A stretch of DNA of 50,126 bases from Deltaproteobacteria bacterium (GTDB lineage Bacteria > Desulfobacterota > Desulfobulbia > Desulfobulbales > Desulfurivibrionaceae). Location of the stretch: the NCBI GenBank assembly GCA_021802645.1, contig JAJZRO010000018.1:1-50126 (forward strand). The letters run 5' to 3'. The notes beneath the pieces are model-generated. The model saw only the letters and a list, made by a program, of their open reading frames with translations, searched no databases and was not told the origin of the DNA. The first letter of the stretch is position 1; every line of letters begins with the position of its first letter. Of the stretch, positions 43,608 to 50,126 are shown piece by piece. Made by a program: the position numbers and the translations under genes.

Positions 43608-44534
43608 ATGGCAATGACCTGGCCGCCCGAGATCGCCACCTGGCAAGCACTGCCGCTTTCCGAGTTGATGCAGCAGGCGCTGGCGGTAAAGCTCGCCCGC
43701 CGCGGCGCTACCGTCTCGCTCTGCACCATTGCCAACGCCAAATCCGGCCAATGCAGCGAGGATTGCCGCTTCTGCGTGCAGTCCGCCCATTATGCCACCG
43801 CGGCCCCGGTCTACCCGCTGCAAGATTGCCGGGAGATGGTGGCGGCGGCGGCCGAGGCCAAGCGCATCGGCGCCAGCCACTTCTCGCTGGTCACCAGCGG
43901 CCGCGGCCTGCCGGCCCAGGAGATTCCCCAGGTGGCGACCATGGTTCGCGCCATCCGCGAGGAGGTCGGCATCAACGTCTGCGCCTCCCTCGGCATCCTC
44001 GATGAGTGTGCCCTGGCCGAACTGAAGGCGGCGGGCCTTTCCCGCTACCACCACAATCTCGAATCCTCGCGGGAGTTTTTCCGAGAGGTCTGCACCACCC
44101 ACACCTTCGAGGAACGCCTCGCCACCATCGCCGCGGCCAAGGCGGTGGGGCTGGAGGTCTGCGCCGGCGGCATCTTCGGCCTTGGCGAGTCCGAGGACGA
44201 CCGTATCTCCATGGCCCTGAGCCTCAAGGAGTGCGGGGTCGATTCGGTTCCCATCAACCTCCTCATCCCGCTGCCCGGCACCCCCATGGCCGGCCGGGCG
44301 CCGCTGGCCGTGGCCGAGGTGCTGCGGGCCATCGCCCTTTACCGCCTGATCCTGCCCACGGTGCCGATTCGCCTCGCGGCCGGCCGCGAGAGCGTGCTGG
44401 CTGATTTCCTCGGTGCCGCCTTTCTGGCCGGGGCCGACGGCATGATGATCGGCGGCTACCTCACCCAGCGGGGGCGGCTGCCGGCGGAGGATCACCGTTT
44501 CATCAACGAGTTGGCCCAGTTATGGTCGAGATAG
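43608..44534 (+). CDS. bioB: Biotin synthase
   Basis: 308 residues of the radical-SAM biotin synthase: C-x3-C-x2-C in CSEDCRFC (C49, C53, C56) for the 4Fe-4S cluster, YHHNLESSREFF, GGIFGLGESEDDRI and the C-terminal GADGMMIGGYLT. It inserts sulfur into dethiobiotin. The ATG at 43608 is used here, but a second ATG at 43614 has better spacing to GGGG. It overlaps bioF by 13 bases. Confidence 0.95.
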   Translation: MAMTWPPEIATWQALPLSELMQQALAVKLARRGATVSLCTIANAKSGQCSEDCRFCVQSAHYATAAPVYPLQDCREMVAAAAEAKRIGASHFSLVTSGRGLPAQEIPQVATMVRAIREEVGINVCASLGILDECALAELKAAGLSRYHHNLESSREFFREVCTTHTFEERLATIAAAKAVGLEVCAGGIFGLGESEDDRISMALSLKECGVDSVPINLLIPLPGTPMAGRAPLAVAEVLRAIALYRLILPTVPIRLAAGRESVLADFLGAAFLAGADGMMIGGYLTQRGRLPAEDHRFINELAQLWSR

Positions 44535-45685
44535 GCGACTGGCTGCGGGCGCGACAGGCAGAGGGCACCCTGCGGGCGCTGGTGGGGTTGGATCACTTGG
44601 GTCACGGCCGGGTGCGGCTCACCGGCAGCGCGGGGCCGGCACTGCTTGATTTTTCCTCCAACGACTATCTCGCCCTGAGCGAGCACCCCGCCTTGATCGC
44701 GGCGGCCAGCGAGGCGCTGCACCGCTACGGCACCGGTGCCGGCGCCGCCCGCCTGATGAGCGGCAACTTTCCGGTGCATCAGGAACTGGAACAGGCGGTG
44801 GCGGCCTTGAAGGGGCAGGAGGCGGCGCTGCTCTTCGGCAGCGGCTATGGCGCCAATGTCGGGATCATCGCGGCGCTCATGGGGCGCGACGACATCATCT
44901 TCACCGATCGCCTGAACCACGCCAGCATCTACGACGGCTGTCGACTCGCCGGGGCGAAGCTCGCCCGCTTCCGCCACAACGATCTCGACCACCTCACGGA
45001 ATTGCTCGCCAGTCGGCGCGGCAAGGGCGGGGCGCTCATCGTGGTGGAGTCGGTCTACAGCATGGACGGCGATTGCGCGCCGCTGCGCGAACTGGTGCGG
45101 CTCAAGGAACGCTACGACTGCCTGCTCATGGTGGACGAGGCCCATGCCACCGGCGTCTTCGGCGCGCATGGCGGCGGCATGATCGAGGAAGCGGGAGTGG
45201 CCGGCGGGGTCGATCTCGCCATGGGCACCTTCGGCAAGGCCCTGGGCAGCTACGGCGCCTATGTGGCCGCCTCGCGACAGATGATCGATTTTCTTGTTAA
45301 CCGGGCGCGCAGCTTCGTCTTTTCCACCGCCCTGCCGCCGGCGGTGGCGGCCGCGTCGCTGGCGGCGGTCCGACTCATCCGGCAGGAACCGGGGTTGCGG
45401 CAGGAACTGCACAGCCGGGTCGCCTTGTTCAAGGAATGCCTGCGCCAGGGCGGCATCAGTGCCGACCTCGGCCCCTCCCAGATCATCCCCCTCCAGCTCG
45501 GGGCCAGCGCCAAGGCAATGGCCATGGCCGAGCGACTGCGGACGCAGGGTCTTTTCGTGCCCGCGGTGCGGCCGCCCACGGTGCCGGAAGGCACTGCCCG
45601 CCTGCGCTTCTCCATCACCCGCCACCTTGGCGAGGTGGATCTTGCCGCGGCCGCTGCGGCCCTGTGTGCCTGCTGCCCGCGGTAA
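44522..45685 (+). CDS. bioF: 8-amino-7-oxononanoate synthase
   Basis: 387 residues, a PLP-dependent alpha-oxoamine synthase joining pimeloyl thioester with alanine. The landmarks are DFSSNDYLALSEHP, GTGAGAARLMSGNF, SVYSMDGDCAPL, VDEAHATGVFGAHG and the PLP Lys in GTFGKALGSYGAYV. Overlap with bioB shows a biotin operon; bioA/bioD and bioC/H are not in the window. Confidence 0.95.
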   Translation: MVEIGDWLRARQAEGTLRALVGLDHLGHGRVRLTGSAGPALLDFSSNDYLALSEHPALIAAASEALHRYGTGAGAARLMSGNFPVHQELEQAVAALKGQEAALLFGSGYGANVGIIAALMGRDDIIFTDRLNHASIYDGCRLAGAKLARFRHNDLDHLTELLASRRGKGGALIVVESVYSMDGDCAPLRELVRLKERYDCLLMVDEAHATGVFGAHGGGMIEEAGVAGGVDLAMGTFGKALGSYGAYVAASRQMIDFLVNRARSFVFSTALPPAVAAASLAAVRLIRQEPGLRQELHSRVALFKECLRQGGISADLGPSQIIPLQLGASAKAMAMAERLRTQGLFVPAVRPPTVPEGTARLRFSITRHLGEVDLAAAAAALCACCPR

Positions 45686-45700
45686 CCCGGCAGCGTCAGG

Positions 45701-45721
45701 GCAACGGGGTATTCCCGTTGC
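45701..45721. terminator. Hairpin between convergent bioF and HD-GYP genes
   Basis: An 8-bp perfect inverted repeat (GCAACGGG and CCCGTTGC, five-base loop) lies between two convergent stop codons. No T-run follows on either strand, so terminator activity is only suggested by position. Confidence 0.35.
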
Positions 45722-45724
45722 GTC

Positions 45725-47005
45725 TCATCGAGGGCCAAGCGCGGCCCAATCCGCCAGAAACGTCCGGTGTTCCGCCAGAGCGGCGTGCTGGGCATCCGCC
45801 CGCAACGCATCGACCTCGTCGGCATGATCATGGAGCAGGCCGTAAAGGGAACTGTCCAGTTTCCCCGCCCTGACCATGCCCTCCATGGCCTGGAGAGTGC
45901 CGCGGCTGCTCATGGATGCGCGGTAGGGCCGGGTCTCGGTGAGCGCGGTAAAGGTGTCGGCCACAGCCAGGAGCCGGGCGCCCATCGGGAGGTGGGCGTC
46001 GTCCAGGTGGAATGGGTAGCCGGTGCCGTCCAGCCGCTCATGGTGGAAGGCGGCCCACTGGCTGATTTCCTCAAGGTCGGCGACCTGGCTCAAGATCCGG
46101 TGCGAAAAATAGGGGTGTTTGCGGATGATGTAGAAATCCTCCGCGGAAAGGGGATCGCTCTTTTCGAGAAGTTCCTGGGGCACCACGAGTTTGCCGATGT
46201 CGTGGAGCAGGCCGGCGATCTGCGTACGTTCGCACGCTGCCGGGGAGAAACCGGCCTTGTCCGCGATCCAGGGCGCTACCGCGGCCACCCCCTTGGAGTG
46301 GGTGGCGGTGAAATGGCTCCGGAAGTCGATGATCTGGCGGAACATCTGCGCCAGGTCGTTCAGGTCTGCCGAGTCTGCCGCGATGCCGGAGAGTTGAGCG
46401 CCGATGACGGTTTCGCATACCGAGGGGGCAGCGAGGTCGAACCAGAAGGCCTCGCGGCTCGCCACCTCTCGCAAGGCCTCCACTGCTGCCGGCATGAATT
46501 TGCTGCCGCTGCGGGCCTCGATTCTTTCGAGAACCGTCGCGGTCTGGCCGAGGATTTCCGTATCCGGCCGCAGCAGAATCGCGACGCGGTCGGCGAGATG
46601 GAGCAGATGCGCGGCGCGGGGCACCGGTTCGCCATTGTATTCGGCGCCGGCGCCATCGTGCCAGGGCAGATGGTGGAAGCGCGTCAGGGTGGCGATGGCG
46701 GCAAAGGGCGGGAATTTTTTGAGCAGCAGGTAACCGGGGAGGGTATGGCGCTCCGGGGTGGCCAGGTCGAAATCAAGCACATCGAGGCGGCTGGCCAGCG
46801 ACAGCCCGCCGATGTCGTGCAGCGCGGCGGCCAGCGTGAGCTCCGTCAGTTCCTGACTCGTCACCCCTGCGGCCTTGCCGAGGTGGAAGGCGACGTAGGA
46901 AACCTGTCGGTGGTGATTGACCAGCGGCCGGCTCACCAGGTCCAGGGCCTCGGAAACCGAGAGGAGCAAGCGGTAGAGATCGAGCCGGATGGTGGCGGAG
47001 GACAT
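45725..47005 (-). CDS. Tandem HD / HD-GYP domain protein
   Basis: 426 residues. The N-terminal HD domain has AAALHDIGGL (about 61-70), and the C-terminal HD-GYP has GLLHDIGKLVVP, HPYFSHRIL, then HHERLDGTGYP and VADTFTALTETRPYR. HD-GYP domains hydrolyse c-di-GMP (or cGAMP) with a metal centre whose ligands are present. Two HD domains in tandem suggest one regulatory or differently acting site. It is preceded by mutM on the same strand after 138 bases. Confidence 0.9.
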   Translation of the reverse strand: MSSATIRLDLYRLLLSVSEALDLVSRPLVNHHRQVSYVAFHLGKAAGVTSQELTELTLAAALHDIGGLSLASRLDVLDFDLATPERHTLPGYLLLKKFPPFAAIATLTRFHHLPWHDGAGAEYNGEPVPRAAHLLHLADRVAILLRPDTEILGQTATVLERIEARSGSKFMPAAVEALREVASREAFWFDLAAPSVCETVIGAQLSGIAADSADLNDLAQMFRQIIDFRSHFTATHSKGVAAVAPWIADKAGFSPAACERTQIAGLLHDIGKLVVPQELLEKSDPLSAEDFYIIRKHPYFSHRILSQVADLEEISQWAAFHHERLDGTGYPFHLDDAHLPMGARLLAVADTFTALTETRPYRASMSSRGTLQAMEGMVRAGKLDSSLYGLLHDHADEVDALRADAQHAALAEHRTFLADWAALGPR

Positions 47006-47143
47006 GGGTGCTCCTTTGGTGGGGGTGGCGGAACTCCCCGGCGATGAACGTGGTGCTGCCGGCTACCTCAAATATAGCGCATCAACGGTGATTTGAAAAC
47101 CTCGTGCCGGCGTCGGAGGAAGTCGGCCGCAGCGGGTACGGAA

Positions 47144-47968
47144 TCAGCGTTGGCAGCGGGGGCAGAAGAAGGTGGAACGCCCCCCAAGCACGATCTTGCG
47201 AATGGTTGCCCCGCAGACGCGGCAGGGCTGGCCAGCCCGGTCGTAGACCATGAGCTGCAACTGGAAATAGCCGGCTTCGCCGCTGGCGTTGGCAAAGTCG
47301 CTGATGGTGGTGCCGCCTGCCGCAATCGCCTGGCCGAGCACCTGGCGGCTATTGGCGACGATCCGCTGGCAGGCGGCCAGGCTCAACGTGCCGGCCGGTT
47401 TGGTTGGCAACACCCGCGCCGCAAAGAGGGATTCGCTGGCGTAGATGTTGCCGATTCCCACCACCACCCGGTTGTCCATCAGCAGGTTTTTGATCGGCGT
47501 CTTCTTCCCTTGGGCCTTCGCGTGCAGAAAGGCGGCGGTGAACTCCGGACCGAGCGGCTCCGGCCCCAAGTCGCGCAGCCATTTCGGGTTCCCGGCCTCT
47601 CCGGGCGGCAGCAGGTCGAAGAGGCCGAAGCGGCGCGCGTCGTTGAAGCGGAGTTCCAGGCCGGCATCGAGCCGGAGGCGGACATGATCGTGGGAGCGCA
47701 GCGGCTCCCCGGGGTTGGTGACGCAAAGGCGGCCGCTCATGCCGAGATGGACGACGATGAGGCCGCCGTTGTCCAGCGAGAGGAGCAGATACTTGGCCCG
47801 TCGCGCCACCGCGACCACAGTGGCGCCGATTCCCCAGCGCGCGATTGCCGCCCGCGGGAAGGGGCTGCGCAGCTTCTTGCCGGAATGGGTGATGGCGACG
47901 ATTTTTCGGCCAAGGAGATGGGGGGCGAGCCCCAGCCGCACCACCTCCACTTCGGGTAATTCAGGCAT
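47144..47968 (-). CDS. mutM: Formamidopyrimidine-DNA glycosylase
   Basis: 274 residues: N-terminal PELPEVEVV with the catalytic Pro2 and Glu3, HLGMSGRL, the hinge ARRFG, GIGNIYASESLFAA, a helix-two-turn-helix, and the C-terminal zinc finger CRVCGATIRKIVLGGRSTFFCPRC (four Cys). It removes 8-oxoguanine and nicks the DNA. The length is typical. Confidence 0.96.
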   Translation of the reverse strand: MPELPEVEVVRLGLAPHLLGRKIVAITHSGKKLRSPFPRAAIARWGIGATVVAVARRAKYLLLSLDNGGLIVVHLGMSGRLCVTNPGEPLRSHDHVRLRLDAGLELRFNDARRFGLFDLLPPGEAGNPKWLRDLGPEPLGPEFTAAFLHAKAQGKKTPIKNLLMDNRVVVGIGNIYASESLFAARVLPTKPAGTLSLAACQRIVANSRQVLGQAIAAGGTTISDFANASGEAGYFQLQLMVYDRAGQPCRVCGATIRKIVLGGRSTFFCPRCQR

Positions 47969-48030
47969 ATTCCCTCGTCAATGGGCTTCGCCCATCCACT
48001 TTTGCGTTCCCTTTCGATTTGGCCAGGGAA

Positions 48031-48717
48031 TCATCGGCCACTCACGGCGTTGGGCTGAAATTTTCGCACGACCTTGGGAATAAAGAAGGAGGCGACAAAG
48101 AGGGCAACGGAGAGCACGGTCTGCCAGTTCAGTAGTTGGTGCCAGTCGCCTGATTTCCATACCGCGGCCAGGGTGGCGAAGAAGAAGGTGAGGACGAAGC
48201 CGCCGGCCAGGGTGCCGAAGAAGGTGCCGAAGAAATAGTCGCGGAAGGTGACCCTGGTGAGCCCCATACCGAAGTTGAGCGCGGTGAAAGGAAAGAAGAG
48301 CAGCCGCAGGTAGAGGGTGGTGCGAAAGCCGTTGGCGGCGATGCGGTCGTCGTACAGCCGGAGCCGGCTGCCGATGAGCGAGGCGGCGAAATCGCGCCCC
48401 AGGTAGCGGCCGATGTAGAAGGCCATGGCGGCGCCGGTGAGCGAGCCGACCTCGTTGTAGAGAAAGCCGTAGAAGGTGCCGAAGAGCACCGCGCCGATGC
48501 CGGTGAACAGGGTGGCCGGCAGGAAGAGGCAGATGCCGAAGGCATAGGCCAGGATGAAGATCAGCGGCCCCCAGGGGCCGCTCTCCCGTACCAAGGCCTC
48601 GATCCGGGCGGGCACCAGCCATTCCCGGAGATCGGTGGCGCGGAAAAGCCAGATGGCGCCGGCCAGGAAGAGGAGGAAGAATACGGCCTTGGCCGCGCCT
48701 CGGTGGGAAGTGCTCAT
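48031..48717 (-). CDS. TVP38/TMEM64 (DedA-like) membrane protein
   Basis: 228 residues with several membrane helices and the SNARE-associated core: GPLIFILAYAFGICLFLPATLFTGIGAVLFG, then AAMAFYIGRYLGRDF and LRLLFFPFTALNFGMGLTRVTFRDYFFGTFFG in sequence order. Relatives are lipid or small-molecule transporters of uncertain substrate. The ATG at 48717 overlaps the upstream ArsM-DUF5714 stop (ATGA at 48714-48717), so both are coupled. A longer in-frame reading to 49407 is antisense noise. Confidence 0.88.
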   Translation of the reverse strand: MSTSHRGAAKAVFFLLFLAGAIWLFRATDLREWLVPARIEALVRESGPWGPLIFILAYAFGICLFLPATLFTGIGAVLFGTFYGFLYNEVGSLTGAAMAFYIGRYLGRDFAASLIGSRLRLYDDRIAANGFRTTLYLRLLFFPFTALNFGMGLTRVTFRDYFFGTFFGTLAGGFVLTFFFATLAAVWKSGDWHQLLNWQTVLSVALFVASFFIPKVVRKFQPNAVSGR

Positions 48718-50126
48718 GGCTGGCTCCGCAGTTTCTGCTGGCCTGCCCCCAGAGGGCAGCGGTGGTGGAGGCATTCCTTGTTCTTCCCCTGTTGCCGACA
48801 CTGGAAGGGAAAGTCGGCCAGAAGGGGAACAGGCAGCAGCTCGCGCGAGAGCAGCGCCGCTTCCTTGAGTGCAATGACACTCTCCCGCTGGCAGCAGCGG
48901 CTGGCCTCGGTTTCGCCGATGCGGGCGAGCACCCGGGCGGTGGCTTGCTGCGCCAGTTGCCGGGCCCTGGGGGTGAGCGGGGTGGCTGCCAGCAGGACGC
49001 TCATGCCGATGCCCACCCCGGCCGCCGCCCCGCAGGCGCCCCAGAAGCCGCAGACCCCGCCGGGCACCTTGCTGCCGCGCTCGATGGCGGTGAGGATCGC
49101 CTCGCGGCCGATGGCGCCGCCCCGGTTGCGGTAGGTGGCGACCATGATGCCCGGCACCAGGGCGTGGTGCTCCGGGCCGTGCAGCGGGAAGGCGGGATGC
49201 TGCCGGACCTCCTGGAGCAGGGCGAGCATGTCGGTCTTCTCCGATTCGGTGCAGCGCAGCCGGATGATCGAGAGGGCGTCGCGCTGGTGGCAGTCGTCGC
49301 AGATGAAGTGACCCTGGGTGCAGACGCTGTGGGTGACGTTGGTGCCGCCGCAGTAGAAGCAGGCGGCGGGGCTGGGATGGGCCAGGTAGGTCAGTTCGCT
49401 GCCGCACACCATGCAGCCGGCAACGTGGCGGGGCGAGGCGGCGGCAGTCGGCAGTGCCACGATCTTGGGCGAGGGTGCATGCTCCGGCCCGTTCCCGCAG
49501 CAGCCGGCTGGTGCCGGAGTGGCGGGGCCGGAGGCGGAGCAGCAGGAAGAGGGCATGGCGAGGTTGGTCACCGCGCCGTTTTCGTCGAGGAGCAGCACCG
49601 AGTCGTCGAGCTCTTTGGCATCGGTAAGCGGGATCACGGTGCGGCGGCCTTTGAACAGCGGGATGCCGCTCTCGGTCATTACCGCGGCAAAGGGGCCGCG
49701 ATAAATTGCCGCCGTTGTCGCGGCTGGGCCGGGTTTAAAGGCGCAGTAGGTGAGGGAGTAGAACGGGACGCCCGTCACCTCCCGATAGGGAAAGCGCTTC
49801 AGCAGCCGGGTTTGCGCAAAGCCCGCGGCCCGCAGCATGGCCATCAATTCCTCCTGCTGCATGGCGCCGCCCAAACATTCGCCGCGGAAGCGGGCGTTGT
49901 TCTTGATCGCCACCGGGATCAGCCCGTCGGTGACGATGTCGGAGATCACCAGGCGGCCGCCGGGCTTCAAGACCCGGAAGATCTCGTGGAAGGTGCGGCG
50001 CTTGTCCGGGCTGAGGTTCACCACGCAGTTGGAGATCACCACGTCGGCCGCGGCATCCGCCAGCGGCAGCGCCTCCAGATACCCCTTTTTGAATTCGAGG
50101 TTGTCGTAGCCGAGCCGCTGGCGCAC
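48714..50126 (-). CDS. arsM: ArsM-like methyltransferase fused to DUF5714, 5' end missing
   Basis: 470 residues are seen; the frame is open at the right edge, so the start is outside. The first part is the back half of an arsenite-methyltransferase-type AdoMet enzyme: LPLADAAADVVISNCVVNLSPDKRR, FRVLKPGGRLVISDIV and GECLGGAMQQEEL with a Cys in the ArsM arsenite-binding place. A linker (about 190-235) leads to a zinc-ribbon segment (CMVCGSELTYL, CFYCGG, CDDCH) and a DUF5714 domain (GPEHHALVPGIMVATYRN, GVCGFWGACGAAAGVGIGMSVL, GKNKECLHHRCPL). The role of DUF5714 is unknown; it is Cys-rich. It may methylate arsenite or a related metalloid. TVP38 is coupled downstream. Confidence 0.85.
   Translation of the reverse strand: MRQRLGYDNLEFKKGYLEALPLADAAADVVISNCVVNLSPDKRRTFHEIFRVLKPGGRLVISDIVTDGLIPVAIKNNARFRGECLGGAMQQEELMAMLRAAGFAQTRLLKRFPYREVTGVPFYSLTYCAFKPGPAATTAAIYRGPFAAVMTESGIPLFKGRRTVIPLTDAKELDDSVLLLDENGAVTNLAMPSSCCSASGPATPAPAGCCGNGPEHAPSPKIVALPTAAASPRHVAGCMVCGSELTYLAHPSPAACFYCGGTNVTHSVCTQGHFICDDCHQRDALSIIRLRCTESEKTDMLALLQEVRQHPAFPLHGPEHHALVPGIMVATYRNRGGAIGREAILTAIERGSKVPGGVCGFWGACGAAAGVGIGMSVLLAATPLTPRARQLAQQATARVLARIGETEASRCCQRESVIALKEAALLSRELLPVPLLADFPFQCRQQGKNKECLHHRCPLGAGQQKLRSQP

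Noticed and set aside
42276-44495. 739-residue minus-strand frame across pcnB and bioB
   Set aside because: It spans two convincing genes on the other strand and shows no domain.
1-50126. CRISPR array, integrase or insertion-sequence transposase
   Set aside because: No regular short repeats with spacers and no tyrosine/serine recombinase or DDE transposase motif were found in the window.

Overview
The window is a GC-rich, Gram-negative chromosome segment, most likely from a Desulfobacterota (deltaproteobacterial, Desulfobulbales-like) anaerobe. This is inferred from the rpsA-sppA-ihfB order, an RSH enzyme with HD, TGS and ACT parts, dense two-component and c-di-GMP signalling, radical-SAM thiC and bioB, a Cys-rich flavin oxidoreductase, and an ArsM-DUF5714 fusion with arsenosugar-type glycosyltransferases. 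No species is claimed.

Layout. (1) 1-3.5 kb is an AT-rich accessory block: a NERD-domain protein (5' end outside the window), a MazG-like nucleotide pyrophosphohydrolase, and an 819-residue protein joining a PD-(D/E)XK-like nuclease, a DUF2075 helicase core and a LexA/UmuD-type S24 peptidase domain, then a lone HicB-like protein. The block ends at the 3' end of a tRNA-Arg(ACG) gene. (2) 3.6-12.2 kb is core: tRNA-Arg, an RSH/SpoT enzyme whose synthetase site looks dead, rnr, a TrmJ-like methyltransferase, a small membrane protein with a strong promoter, an endonuclease III relative, a membrane protein and thiC. (3) 12.3-16.1 kb is a second accessory island: a RelE-type toxin-antitoxin pair bracketed by an ~83-bp direct repeat, the TcmP / Gp37-Gp68 (DUF5131) pair with overlapping start and stop, and a HigBA pair whose promoter contains a perfect palindrome and implies a leaderless toxin mRNA. 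(4) 16.1-22.7 kb: mntP, a Crp/Fnr regulator, an Sfp-type phosphopantetheinyl transferase, cvpA, the TIGR04283/TIGR04282 glycosyltransferase pair, a UPF0280 protein and an acetolactate-synthase-like enzyme. (5) 22.7-29.8 kb is a signalling cluster: a receiver-kinase hybrid, a divergent GGDEF protein, a large zinc-knuckle membrane protein, a receiver-TPR protein and a GAF histidine kinase. (6) 29.9-40.9 kb: guaA, guaB, a RhuM-Fic/Doc protein, a Ppx/GppA protein, a TsaC/Sua5 protein, ihfB, sppA, rpsA, a PleD-like diguanylate cyclase, a Nudix hydrolase and a HAD nucleotidase. (7) 41.2-50.1 kb: a nitronate-monooxygenase-like flavoprotein, pcnB, bioB-bioF, a tandem HD/HD-GYP phosphodiesterase, mutM, a TVP38 membrane protein and ArsM-DUF5714, which runs off the right edge.

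How it fits together. Much of the core is housekeeping: RNA metabolism, GMP, biotin and thiamin synthesis, and DNA repair. c-di-GMP turnover appears three times (two GGDEF proteins and one HD-GYP), and (p)ppGpp/polyphosphate turnover twice (RSH and Ppx/GppA). The best candidates for undescribed biology are the NERD-MazG-nuclease/helicase/S24 operon, which could couple DNA-damage sensing to nucleotide depletion and nucleic-acid attack, and the TcmP-DUF5131 pair flanked by two toxin-antitoxin modules. All functional statements are read from sequence; nothing was searched or computed.
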